64,000 bases of DNA, from assembly GCA_009760855.2 (NCBI GenBank), contig WPIO01000036.1, forward strand, positions 235,001 to 299,000, given 5' to 3'. Under the pieces are notes generated by a model. It did no database searches. It worked only from the letters and a program-made list of their open reading frames with translations, and was not told the DNA's origin. The stretch comes from Cristatella mucedo. Taxonomy: Eukaryota; Bryozoa; Phylactolaemata; Cristatellidae. Within the stretch, counting starts at the first letter, position 1. The number at the start of each line of letters is the position of its first letter. The translations under genes were made by a program, and so were the position numbers. Of this stretch, positions 44,441 to 57,665 are shown piece after piece.

Positions 44441-45064
44441 TTAATATATCGGACTGAAGATGTACACGGCCCTTGAAGTAATCTCCGGGAAGAGTGAGCT
44501 ACTTCAAGCTTGGGGCTTAGGCCTTCTTTTTTCCACCCTGTCTAATCCATCTGTTGCCAGCGTCATCGCCAAAGTAATCTCGGCTGATTTACTTCCAGGC
44601 TGAGGGCGCGAAGCTCTGCCTGTCCCTCAGCCCCTCGTAAGCCTCACTGCTGCAAACAATCATCACCCGGCTTCCGATTTACCTTGCATTGTGCATCGAC
44701 GATTTTCGCGTTTGGCTACAAACTTGCGAAAGTTTAACGATAGAAAAATTAGACCTGCCTAATTGCTACGAGGAAACCTAGTGCCGCCCGAAAGTTGGAA
44801 GGTCCAGCCCTCAAGATTGGCTCAGCTAGTGCCGCTCCTGTGACGTCTGCCCATAATCTAAGGCGTACCATTCCAAAACGACTCGTCATTAGATGAGCAC
44901 GCTTCCACTGCTGTAAAGTCGGACTATTTACGGCTAAGGAACGCAGCACAAATCGGGACCTGCTTTGACGAGAGTACGCCAGCCAAAGGTGTTCACGTGG
45001 CTGAGTCTAGAGTAATGCTAACTTCCTCCATATACTGTTCTCCACGGCCGCTGCCCCTCCCCCC
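44441..45064. other. No gene recognised
   Basis: Apparently unique DNA; a 66-codon minus frame at 44749-44949 has no domain. Confidence 0.35.
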
Positions 45065-45585
45065 CCCGCCCGCCCGCTGTCGACTGGTGCAACTGCTTCT
45101 GCAGCTGTTGCAAAACTTGGCAGTTGGTCGGGTCTGCCGCTAGCGGCGCAGCTGCAGCCGCTCCTGTCCGAGCTTGGCTGGCTTCCCGCTAACCTCCGCT
45201 GGCTCCTCGCTAAGCATCGAGTCCGTCACACGACCCTCAAGATTACAAGACTCGGACTGGTCTCTTTTCTTAGCTCCCACCAGCCTCGACCTATCCGACC
45301 TTCTCGCTCCTCCGATGGGCTCTCGAGCTTGCTGCGCCGTACTTTGCATTCTTACCTATGCATGATTCAGTGCAACGTTACGAGCCACAGGTCTTATAAT
45401 CTGGTGGCCACGAGCGCCTTCATATTTGCTTTGGCATGCTAACCTAAGCAGGATGCTCGTTTGCTTTTGCATGCTCGCTATCCGAACGTGTGACTAACCC
45501 ACGACGGGCGCTGATTCTCGAGAAGCGAGTTGTAAAGCGCCCGTGCAGAGATTACGTCCTCTCGGGGCGCTACAGAAGCGACGTG
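45065..45585 (+). mobile_element. Ancient GC-drifted LINE-C relic
   Basis: Translated pieces LQLLQNLAVGRVCR and FLAPTSLDLSDLLAPP follow the order of QLVQNSAARLVC and SPAYLSDLLPPR in intact copies; TTGTAAAGCGCCCGTGCAG, AGATTACGTCCTCTCGGGGC ends it. A heavily substituted old copy. Confidence 0.5.
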
Positions 45586-46094
45586 CAACGTCGTACGACT
45601 TTTACAGCGCGATGTCAATAAATGATTCTGCTTAGCTTGGCCTTTTTCATAGGCGTTCTCCACTTCAAAGTCTCAACGGCTAAGCTAAGCTTGAACGTCC
45701 GGCAGCCAATCGGCGGGCGAGGCACGATCCGAGCATGCGCCGAAATGGCCGCGGCTTCTAAGGAAACGTCCGCGCTTACAATATTACCGTTAGCCTGCTG
45801 TGGCTATGACTCGTCGGCTGTGGCTAAGAATCGCGTGGCGCTATGAATCAGCGGCTGACCGACTGTCGCTATGACTCGCAAGGCCGCGACCTGCCGAAGC
45901 TATGACTCACTCACAGGCTGGAAGACCGTCACTCAGAGGGAACTAACGCAGTCAGGTTCTCCCTGTCCCATGCCGGCTAGGTCGGAGGTAATTCATACGC
46001 AGGGTTACATGATACATATCTCGCTACTTACAAGCTTCAATGTCGCTGCAGTTTCAAACGAGGTCTCCAGGTCAAAGTCAGAAACCAAGCTCGA
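45586..46094. other. No gene recognised
   Basis: GCTATGACTC-type short units recur at 45803-45910. No coding signal. Confidence 0.35.
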
Positions 46095-46190
46095 AGCTCA
46101 TAATCTCGCTGCTTTGCTTCCTTTACAGCACTTATAAAGAGCCTAGACCGAGTTTAGTTCACTGAGGGCTCCATAAACATGTATAACATT
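46095..46190 (+). mobile_element. LINE-C tail
   Basis: TTCCTTTACAGCACTTATAA, GAGCCTAGACCGAGTTTAG, TTCACTGAGGGCTCC; diverged. Confidence 0.6.
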
Positions 46191-46223
46191 AGTGTTTCAC
46201 CTGCACCCTACTTCAAGACTCCT

Positions 46224-46545
46224 GTCTGTCCTCGGATGCTGTCTTGTCTGTCCTCGGATGCTGTCCTGTCTGTCCTCGGATGCTGTCTTGTCTGTCCTCG
46301 GATGCTGTCCTGTCTGTCCTCGGATGCTGTCTTGTCTGTCCTCGGATGCTGTCTTGTCTGTCCCGTCTGTCCTCGGATGCTGTCCTGTCTGTCTTGTCTG
46401 TCCTCAAATGCTGTCCTGTCTGTCATGTCTGTCCTCAGATGCTGTCTTGTCTGTCCTCGGATGATGACTCGTCTGTCCTGTCTGTCCTCGGATGCTGCCC
46501 TGTCTGTCCTCAGATACTGTCTCGTCTATCCTGTCAGTCTTCGAG
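46224..46545. repeat. 22-bp minisatellite TGTCCTCGGATGCTGTCCTG
   Basis: About 13 units; the unit is TGTCCTCGGATGCTGTCYTG plus TC, with some shortened or extended. Because 22 is not a multiple of 3, each frame reads the same cysteine-rich 22-residue cycle (..SSDAVLSVLGCCLVCPRM..) after three units. Confidence 0.95.
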
Positions 46546-48589
<2,044 letters not shown>

Positions 48590-48730
48590 ATATAGTTCAT
48601 TTATATAGCGCCCTAAGAGAACTTGATCTCCATTCAGGCGCTTCACATGTGCCACAGGGCTCGAGCCCACGACCTCGGCCAGGCTTTGGTCTCCGAGGCG
48701 AGCACCTACTGGGCCAAACCAGCTCGGCAT
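48590..48730 (-). mobile_element. SINE-B copy
   Basis: TTTATATAGCGCCCTAAGAG tail, GCCACAGGGCTCGAGCCCAC B-box complement, TACTGGGCCAAACCAGC head. Confidence 0.9.
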
Positions 48731-48755
48731 CGTTGCGGGTGACGGGGAGGGGCGA

Positions 48756-48756
48756 G

Positions 48757-48832
<76 letters not shown>
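48756..48832. repeat. (CGG)n trinucleotide repeat, about 25 units
   Basis: Uninterrupted GGC/CGG for about 75 bp, 26 bp from the head of the SINE-B copy and inside GC-rich DNA. It encodes poly-Gly, poly-Ala or poly-Arg depending on frame; the 252-codon minus frame through it is not called. Confidence 0.98.
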
Positions 48833-48833
<1 letters not shown>

Positions 48834-49384
48834 TTCCGCAAACGCGCGACGCTGCGCTCGGACACCACACGCGTAGCGTCGTGCGGAATCCGCGACAAGG
48901 GACACCTCAGTCGGCGGGCGCGCCAACCAGCGGCGAGTAGCGGTGGCGGCCATCGAGTGCACGCTGAGCGAGCCAAGTCTTCAGCCAAACGCGAGTGACC
49001 CGGTGCCTTAGTGAAGTACTGAACCGAACGGTAGCCGGACGCGGTCGCAATTGCCACCTGTTGGGTTTAAATCTCCACCCTCCCCCCCTCCGTCGCGGTC
49101 GGAGGGCGTGCGGTGCGTGCTCTGACGGCCTAGCTATTTGCACTTGCGGCCGGCCCTCAATGAGGACGGCAGAGGTGGGGGGAAGGGGGTAACGGCCAGC
49201 CGGAAGCTGCCGCGTGGCTTTCGAGAGCGAGCCGATTGATTTGCGGCTCTCTCGCTAGCGCGGCGAGGAGCACGCGCGCATGCTCCTCGCGCCGCAGTTC
49301 CTTCAGCTGTTTCCCGGTCGCTGCAGGGTCGCTGCCCCGCCGCCGCCGCTAGCTGAACGCTTCGGCAGCCGCTACAGAAAGCGA
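48833..49384. other. GC-rich spacer, no gene recognised
   Basis: Short hairpin-forming arms (GCGGCGAGGAGCA at 49259-49271 with TGCTCCTCGCGCCGC at 49280-49294). No coding signal. Confidence 0.35.
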
Positions 49385-50240
49385 GCGATCCCTAATGATG
49401 ATAATAAGAATAGCTTTAGCAATGATGGATTTTTATAGAGCCCGCAGATAACCTAATCTTTTTCTTTAGGCACATTGCATATGCTGCAAAGAAAGCACGA
49501 TTGAATGGTTACTTGGTAGCGTGCTCAATGTCAACAAGCATATGGTGGTTGGAGGTGACATGCACAGGGTCAGCATGCGAATAAGGTTAGCGACAGCATG
49601 CACCGTGTCAGCACGCATAAGCGCACAGAGACGAATCGCATGGACCCACTTATTGCTATTATAAATATAGGCGTTTTTGCCTTCTTTTAAAATGTCGTCA
49701 ATTAATGTAATGTATCTCCGTTAGTAACTCCACAAAGTCATAAAGACCATGTGGATGTTAGGCAGGAGAGTTTTGTATAGCGCACTCACAGCCTAAGCGG
49801 CTTTCGGTACGCATTCGGTAGCCAACAGACTTCATCTCACGCAACAGAGAGAAAGTGGGAAGCATAGCAGAGTCAGGAGAGCAGTTGAGGTAGTGAGTAG
49901 CGTAGAAGTAGCAGCTCAGGACCGCTGAAAAAGACGTGCCACAGTCGGCAGCTGGAGAGTAGATGTCGTTGCGTAAATTCAGGGGATGTCGTGTGACGTC
50001 AGTCGGGAGTGAGTTCCAGACTTTGGGAGCGTCCGAACTGAAGGCGCGACCTCCAAGAACCGTAAGGCTCGCGTTGAACGATTTTACTTAAAAAGCGTGT
50101 CGCACGATGCCCAGCCTGGCGGGAGAGTAGACCTAATAGGCTGGCGGGCGCAAAAGGATCGAGGGACCTAAAGGTGACTGACGGCAGCTTGAAGTCAACG
50201 GGCTGCTCGATTCCTCGTTCGCTCACGTGACCCGAAAGAG
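49385..50240 (-). mobile_element. LINE-C, minus strand, interrupted by LINE-D
   Basis: The tail (GATAACCTAATCTTTTTCTT) and untranslated region run to CTTCTTTTAAAATGTCGTCA at 49695. After the LINE-D piece the copy resumes at TTCAGGGGATGTCG (49979), exactly the next bases of other LINE-C copies, and continues through the YLSDLL complement to 50240. Confidence 0.88.
49697..49978 (-). mobile_element. LINE-D 3' fragment inserted in LINE-C
   Basis: AATGTAATGTATCTCCGTTA end, GAGAGTTTTGTATAGCGCAC, GAGAGAAAGTGGGAAGC, GTAGATGTCGTTGCGTAA. AATT on both edges could be a short target duplication. Confidence 0.88.
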
Positions 50241-50349
50241 ATTAAGGGAAGCACAAGAAGCACAAGCCGATGATAAAAACGGCGTGGCGCTATATATTGC
50301 ATATATATTGAGTATATATATATGAGTCCGTCGAGTCCGTCGCCGGCCG

Positions 50350-50455
50350 CGCTGCACTAAACAAAGGTAATACCAATAATAGCAGCATTGTAAAGAACAC
50401 TAGGAATGCACTTTCGGGCAGCGCTCTAAAAGAACAAAATCTCTTTCTCGGCACT
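50350..50455 (-). mobile_element. LINE-C-like tail, minus strand
   Basis: AGCGCTCTAAAAGAACAAAA, TCTCTTTCTCGGCAC; the TAA end is degraded. Confidence 0.55.
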
Positions 50456-50476
50456 CGACGGGCGCGCCAGGAAAAT

Positions 50477-50652
50477 GCGCCGCACACGAGGCCTCTGTGC
50501 ACAGGGCTTCGCATAGAGCAGAGCTTCGCGCGCCAATCAAGTGCCAATCAGTCGCACTACCAGTGCGCCGCACACGAGGCCTCTGTGCACAGGGCTTCGC
50601 ATAGAGCAGAGCTTCGCGCGCCAATCGAGTGCCAATCAGTCGCACTACCAGT
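50477..50652. repeat. 88-bp tandem duplication
   Basis: Copies 50477-50564 and 50565-50652 differ at about one base (CAATCAAGTG vs CAATCGAGTG). The unit contains GCGCCAATC and GTGCCAATC, CCAAT-like words. Confidence 0.97.
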
Positions 50653-51631
50653 CCTCCAGCGTATCGGTCTCGCGGACGGACGTCCGCTATCGGACGTCCG
50701 CTTCGCACCCGCGTCGTGCAAATCCGAGGCGTTCGCGTATCGACGCGACATTCGTAGCGTCGCGCGCGCGCTCGCGAGCGGCCGTCCGAGGTTCGGCTTT
50801 TGCCGCGACCCTGTTTCGTGATTCTGAGCAAGCCGGCGTCGCAATCGGCTCAGGTCTGGCGGCGCCGACGAGGTTCTCGCTGGGCGGTGGGCGCACTCTT
50901 CCTGGATGTCAGATCTGCGCGGCGGGCGCTCCGCGGATTCCCGGATCTGCCGCGAGCGCCCGCCGACCATTCGGCGAATCCGACGGCGGCAGCAATCTGT
51001 CACTGAAGCGGCCTGCTAATTCCCCAATGGATAGTCTGGATTGGCTTAGGGTGGCGACGGCACGCGATGCGTCATTTGCCTCGATGCTGGCCGCTGTCCT
51101 GCCCCCCTCCGTGTCACCCACCGCCGCTTCCGAGCAGACAGATTAATGGCGCGAAGCCGCTCGTCCGACAATCCCCAGTCAGCAGCCGCCGCCTCCACGC
51201 ACATTGGCACCACTTTTCCAACTTCAAAGTGACCTCAATCATTCAGGCTCAAGACGCGAAGCTGTTCGGCTCGGGCGTCGCCTTGATCCGCCGAAAGGCG
51301 TCGCTCCTCTAAGCTCGGGAAAGCGCGCGGCGGCTGCGCCGAAGAGCGGTGCCCAAGAGTCGCCGTCGGCGTTCCACTCGCAATGATGCCGAGCTGACCG
51401 CGCAGCGCCATCTCGCCCTTTTGCGGCGCGATCGCGTCCGGCGCTGCGACGTCGCCAGTCAGCGCAGCCGCCCGCACAGAGCGCCCGCAGACGACAGCGA
51501 GCCGCAGGCAGACGACAATCGAAGAGCCACCGAAGTGACCGGCTCTCTGGCGCGGAGCCCGACGGCCCGACGGCCGGGAGAGAGGGAGAATCCAAGCCGG
51601 CTGCGAGCCCGCGGTGGTAACGTGCGGAACG
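50653..51631. other. CpG-rich block, no gene recognised
   Basis: The 201-codon + frame at 50541-51146 and 143-149-codon minus frames overlap one another and the duplication; Arg/Ser/Ala-rich without domains. Confidence 0.4.
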
Positions 51632-52366
<735 letters not shown>

Positions 52367-52502
52367 AGCTGGTTTGGCTCGGTGGTTAAGGCGCTCGCCC
52401 AGAAAAAAGGCATGGCCGAGGTCGTAGGCTCGAGCCCCGTAGCATATGTGAAGCGCCTGAATAGAGATCAAGTTCTCTTTGAGCGCTAAACGAATGAATT
52501 AT
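52367..52502 (+). mobile_element. SINE-B copy
   Basis: CAGCTGGTTTGGCTCGGTGG head, GTAGGCTCGAGCCCCGTAGC B box, GTGAAGCGCCTGAATAGAG tail, TTCTCTTTGAGCGCTAAACG end. Complete-looking. Confidence 0.92.
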
Positions 52503-52504
52503 AC

Positions 52505-52592
52505 ATGCACACACACACACACGCACACACACACACGCACACACACGCGCACACACGCACACACACACACGCACGCACGCACACACACACAT
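52505..52592. repeat. (CA)n with CG interruptions
   Basis: ACACACACGCACACAC-type repeat immediately after the SINE-B end, so it may have grown from the SINE tail. Confidence 0.95.
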
Positions 52593-52810
52593 ATATGGTA
52601 ATCAATGATTCGGCAGCATAGAAAGCCCAAATCCGGCCGAAGCGAAGGTCAGTTGTGCTCTAAGCGTCGACATGCGTGCTCAGTCGTGTATTCGTCACTC
52701 GGACCGGGAGCTACGCTCGATTGCAGGTGATGGATACACGTCGCAGTCAGTGGCTGTCGGATAGACCGCTCTACGCTACGGGCGGTCTAGTTAAAAGGGG
52801 GCAAAGTGAG

Positions 52811-52960
52811 CAGCTAATTTTACAACCTCGTTTACATGGCGGCAGAAGAGCTTGGACGGCGGCCATCGCAGCCGCTAGCAACGAGTGGTATACAGGGCGC
52901 AGAGGTCACTGCATAACTCGAACCCACGACCTGGGTCGCGAAAAGCGAGCACCTCGCGAC
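52811..52960 (-). mobile_element. SINE-A relic
   Basis: CAGCTAATTTTACAACCTCG tail side, CATAACTCGAACCCACGACC B-box complement, CGAAAAGCGAGCACC head; hairpin eroded. Confidence 0.65.
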
Positions 52961-52961
52961 T

Positions 52962-53330
52962 AATTTAATGTAATTCATCTCCGTCTGTAACTCGACAAAG
53001 CAGCAACGACTGTGTGGGCGTTACGCAGGAGAGTTTTGCATAGCTCACTAACAGCCTAAGCGGCTTTCTGTACGCATTCGGTAGCCAAAGGACTTCATCT
53101 CGCGAAAAAAAGAGAAAGTGAGAAGCATGGCAGAGCTAGGAGAGCAGTTGAGGTACTGAGCAGAATGAAAGTAGCAGTTAAGGACGGTAGGAAAGGATAT
53201 GCCATAATCGGCAGCAAAAGAGTAGTTGTCGTTGCGTAAGAATTGCGGAAATGAGTTCCATATTTTAGGACCTGCAGAGCAAAAGCTTCTGTCGCCGACG
53301 GTCTTTAAGCAGAGGAACCTGCTGGACGGC
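52962..53330 (-). mobile_element. LINE-D fragment, minus strand
   Basis: AATGTAATTCATCTCCGTC end, GAGAGTTTTGCATAGC, AGAGAAAGTGAGAAGCATGG. A 94-codon minus frame reads LKTVGDRSFCSAGPKIWNSF near its start and stays open to about 53048. The LINE-D end lies next to the SINE-A relic. Confidence 0.88.
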
Positions 53331-53867
53331 ATGGACTGGTTCTATTACAGTACGGGCACTCTTTACGACCATGCTATGCTACACTTGGGCACGACTATAC
53401 TAGTATCGATATTTCACTCGCTGTGACTCGTTCGCATCGCTTCAAGGCTAGGGCTTCAACGGTATTTGTCGCCGTCGTCGGCCGCCGTCGGACTGGCTCG
53501 GCAACGAGTGCCGTGCTAACGTTTGCTTCGGGACACAAGTGCAGAAGGCATAATAACACGTTTCTAACAGCAACCGACTAGCAAACGAGACGGAATTTAC
53601 AATGGTTTAATTTACAATGGTCTAATAATTGATAATTTACAACAATTTACACAATTAATAATAAATACATAATTAACATGCTTAACATAATTTACATAAT
53701 AAAACTTACATAATTAATTTACATAATTAATAATTTCAAAATTTACAATCGTCTAATATCAAGCGAGGGAATGCTTTGAGTAACTGTTACATACAATCTG
53801 TCTGCTATCAACTGCCGAGCGCGAGAACTGTGGTTTTAAAACTTGAACGCTCTTAGTCGCAACAGTG
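53331..53867. other. AT-rich degenerate repeat, no gene
   Basis: 53588-53758 is built of TTTACATAATTAA / AATTTACAATGG-like words in many drifted copies. Confidence 0.6.
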
Positions 53868-53972
53868 AGAGGCAGGGGGGGATTTGCCCTTCCAAGGCGG
53901 GGCAGCGACCTGGGTCTCCATCAGTTCCTAAGCCTTTGACCGCCACCGACGACGAAATATTACGTCTCAATT
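53868..53972. repeat. Dispersed repeat E, copy 2
   Basis: GGGGGGATTTGCCC, GGGGCAGCGACCTGGG, TTCCTAAG and GACGAAATATTACGTCTC, in the same order as at 26550. It runs straight into a LINE-C tail. Confidence 0.6.
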
Positions 53973-54208
53973 AATGGGTCCGCGTGATTCGTGCCTCGTG
54001 TGCTTATGCGTGCTGACACTGCATGCTGCCATTACTAACCATTACTTGCATGCTGATCCTGTGCATGTCGTCACTAACCGTGCTAGTCATATTGTTTATG
54101 AAGCATGACACCACTCACCCTTCGATCGCGCTTTCTTCGCAGCAAGTGTAAAGTGCCTAGAAAGAGACTGAGCTCTCTGAGGGCGATATGTCAAATGTAT
54201 TGTTATTC
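53973..54208 (+). mobile_element. LINE-C 3' end
   Basis: TGGGTCCGCGTGATTCG, GTGCTTATGCGTGCTGACAC, GTAAAGTGCCTAGAAAGAG and the hairpin; the TTA tail is short. Confidence 0.85.
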
Positions 54209-54329
54209 CTACGTCTCCGAAGGATTTGCCTTCTAGCGTAACGGTGCTGCTGCCCGCGTGGCGGGCCTCGAGCTGTGCCACCCTACTAATACTACTTGTC
54301 GGCGAGAATTGCCTTCTAGCGAAGATTAA

Positions 54330-54575
54330 ATGAACGATAATGGGAATATTGCTACCCTGCAAGCCCTGCTGGATCTATCTGTTGCGCTTGAAACAATGGA
54401 TCACAATCTCCGACTTAAGCGAAAAGGAGTGACCTATTGGGTAACCTATGCTCGCCGACGAAAGCCTCTACTCATGCTTCGACTTCGAAATAGAAAACTC
54501 TCCTGCGTGACACCACTCTGTCCCTGTGGCTTGGTGGAGTTACAGACCGAGTCAGATCGCATTACATTATATGTG
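54330..54575 (+). mobile_element. LINE reverse transcriptase piece joined to a LINE-D end
   Basis: LLDLSVALETMDHNLRLKR at 54370-54423 matches the LDLS.AFDTVDH block of reverse transcriptase. From 54490, GAAAACTCTCCTGCGTGACA and GTGGAGTTACAGACCGAG match the LINE-D terminus, ending CATTACATTATATG. The body between is deleted. Confidence 0.7.
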
Positions 54576-55300
54576 CTTGAGTTTTCTCGCAACAGCGTTC
54601 TCTCTGCATTTCGCAATCTGTAGTCTTCAGTACTTGCAGGAGGTGCATTTTTTTTGTATCCCACATCTTGCTTGCTTGCCAGTACTAATCACGTCGTCTG
54701 CTGAATCGAGCGGCTGCTTCCTTGCGTCGGCCGTTGGTGCGCTGGGCGTGCTCGTCGTAAGAGTCACGTGCTCCGAGTCGTGGTCGGACCTGCTGCGACG
54801 CTGCTTTCCAAGGCAGGCTCCAAACTGGTCTGAAGTTCAGAGCTCATCCGTGGGACTAGTAGCAATAGTAGCACACAGAATGCAATTAGGAGTAAATCAG
54901 TACTGCGGCTTCACTCTTCGCATGCTACACCCGGTTGTTGCTGCTGCAGCTGGTGGCTTATGGATGGCGGAATGAACTCTCGGGGGGGGGCGGGGCTGGG
55001 CGTCGCTCAGAGGAATATGCTCCTGTGGGAGGCGGGAGTTCTCTCTCTTAGTGTCCGAGTACGACCGGCTATGTCAGGCGCTCGTGCAAGAGTTATCCAA
55101 CCGGATGGTAGTGTGTGAGCTGACTGACCGACAAAGACGACGCCGCCGCGAGTTTCCTTCGTACTGCACTGACGAAGTGCAGCCTCGGCTAAATCTCAAA
55201 TATCATTTCCACATACTTCTAAGCAGCGTCATAAGGTTACGACCAAGAATTGCTTGATTCAGAGACAGCTGCTTGGTATCCCGAGGCTGCTATTCTCAAC
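54576..55300. other. No gene recognised
   Basis: A 149-codon + frame at 54526-54975 overlaps the LINE-D end and lacks a recognised domain. A G run is at 54980. Confidence 0.35.
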
Positions 55301-56009
<709 letters not shown>

Positions 56010-56600
56010 CTAGTGGTTCTATGGAGTGTTATGTATCTCCATAAAGCCATAAGGACTATGTGTGTGTTACGCAGGAGAGTTTTGTATAGCACACTCACAG
56101 CCTAAGCGGCTTTCGGTACGCATTCGGTAGCCAACAGACTTCTTTCGGTACGCATTTGGTAGCCAACAGCCTTCATCTCGCGCAACAAAGAGAAAGTGGG
56201 AAGCATAGCAGAGTCAGGAGAGCAGTTGAGGTAGTGAGTAGCATGGAAGTAGCAGCTCAGGACCGCTGAAAAGGATCAGCCATAGTCGGCAGCAGGAGAG
56301 TAATTGTCGTTGCGTAAGAATTGTGGAGGCGAATTCCACAGTCTAGGACCTGCAGAGCTAAAGCTCCCGTCGCCAATGATCTTTAAGCGGAGGAATGGAA
56401 CAGCTAATCTATTGTCCACACAGGACCTGAGGGCACGAGGAGGTCGAGTGCTGGTGCATCAGTTCACCAAGGTACGGAGGAGCCCAGCCGTAGCGGGCCT
56501 TGTGGGTCAGCGTAAGAACTGTGCTCCGTATCCGTTGATCAACCGGCAGCCACCCTAGCTCTTTTAGCAAAGAAGGCACGTGGTCAAACGTCTAGGACTT
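56010..56600 (-). mobile_element. LINE-D fragment, minus strand
   Basis: GTTATGTATCTCCATAAAGC end, a locally duplicated CTTTCGGTACGCATTCGGTA unit at 56109-56170, GACCTGCAGAGCTAAAGC, and the complement of the reverse transcriptase end to about 56600. Confidence 0.88.
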
Positions 56601-56837
56601 GACAAGACTAATCTTGCAGGCTCTAGGAGATACGCCCTCTGTACGACTGTCCAGCTCTTCAATCCACCGACGAGAGGAGACGGAAGAAGACGCTCTCTCT
56701 CAGGCGAACGGCGACGGCAGCAACCTCCGAGCTCTTGACAGCGACGGCGCTAGTTCTTACAGCAGCGTTAGTTGCGTTCTCGCGCAGCGGCTGCTCGCTG
56801 GCTCCCAGTGGTCGCTCGCTCGGTGTGCCACCCTGAG

Positions 56838-56950
56838 GTTCGGCCCAGGGATGCTTGCCTTTGACGACCGAGCTCGAGCCCCGCTGCACCAGGTGCACCA
56901 CCTAACGTCTGGATAAGGGTTCAAGTTCTCTCAGAGCGCTGAACGAGCGA
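56838..56950 (+). mobile_element. SINE-B relic
   Basis: GACGACCGAGCTCGAGCCCC B-box region, GGGTTCAAGTTCTCTCAGAG tail; head eroded. Confidence 0.65.
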
Positions 56951-57002
56951 GACAAGTCAAGTCAGCGCAGTGTCCCACGTCGCCTCTGCCATTACGCCAG
57001 GC

Positions 57003-57155
57003 CGCGCTCGTTAGGCACGGTGGTTAAGGTACTCGCCTTTAACGACCGAGGTCAAGGTGAATGCATTTGATGGTCGATGTCGCGGGCTTGAGCCCCGTGG
57101 CATTTGTGCAGCGCCTGAATAGAGATTGAGTTCTCTTAGGGCGCTACATACATGA
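57003..57155 (+). mobile_element. SINE-B copy
   Basis: CGTTAGGCACGGTGGTTAAG head, GCGGGCTTGAGCCCCGTGG B box, CAGCGCCTGAATAGAGATTG tail, TTCTCTTAGGGCGCTACATA end. Confidence 0.9.
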
Positions 57156-57396
57156 ATGATATTTTATACTTTAGTTATTTGAGAAAGCCCGACTAGGCCA
57201 AGGACACGGCATGAGGGCCATGCACTACTTGGAGGATGCAGGCGCATCGCGTGGCCTGGCTTTCTGAATCGCCAGGAAGCGTAGCTTAGCCTCAAGGACG
57301 CAGCCAGTGCCTGGCAATAAAATTGGCCTGACGGCATCCGGTTATAGGCTAGGCCCGATTTGAATGAACGTTTTGGGGTAAATTGAACGACAGCAC

Positions 57397-57665
<269 letters not shown>

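Noticed and set aside
46224-46545. Regularly spaced 22-bp repeats resembling a CRISPR array
   Set aside because: There are no unique spacers; it is a head-to-tail minisatellite in an animal genome.
49697-49978. Chimeric LINE-C/LINE-D family
   Set aside because: LINE-C is exactly collinear on both sides, so this is a nested insertion.
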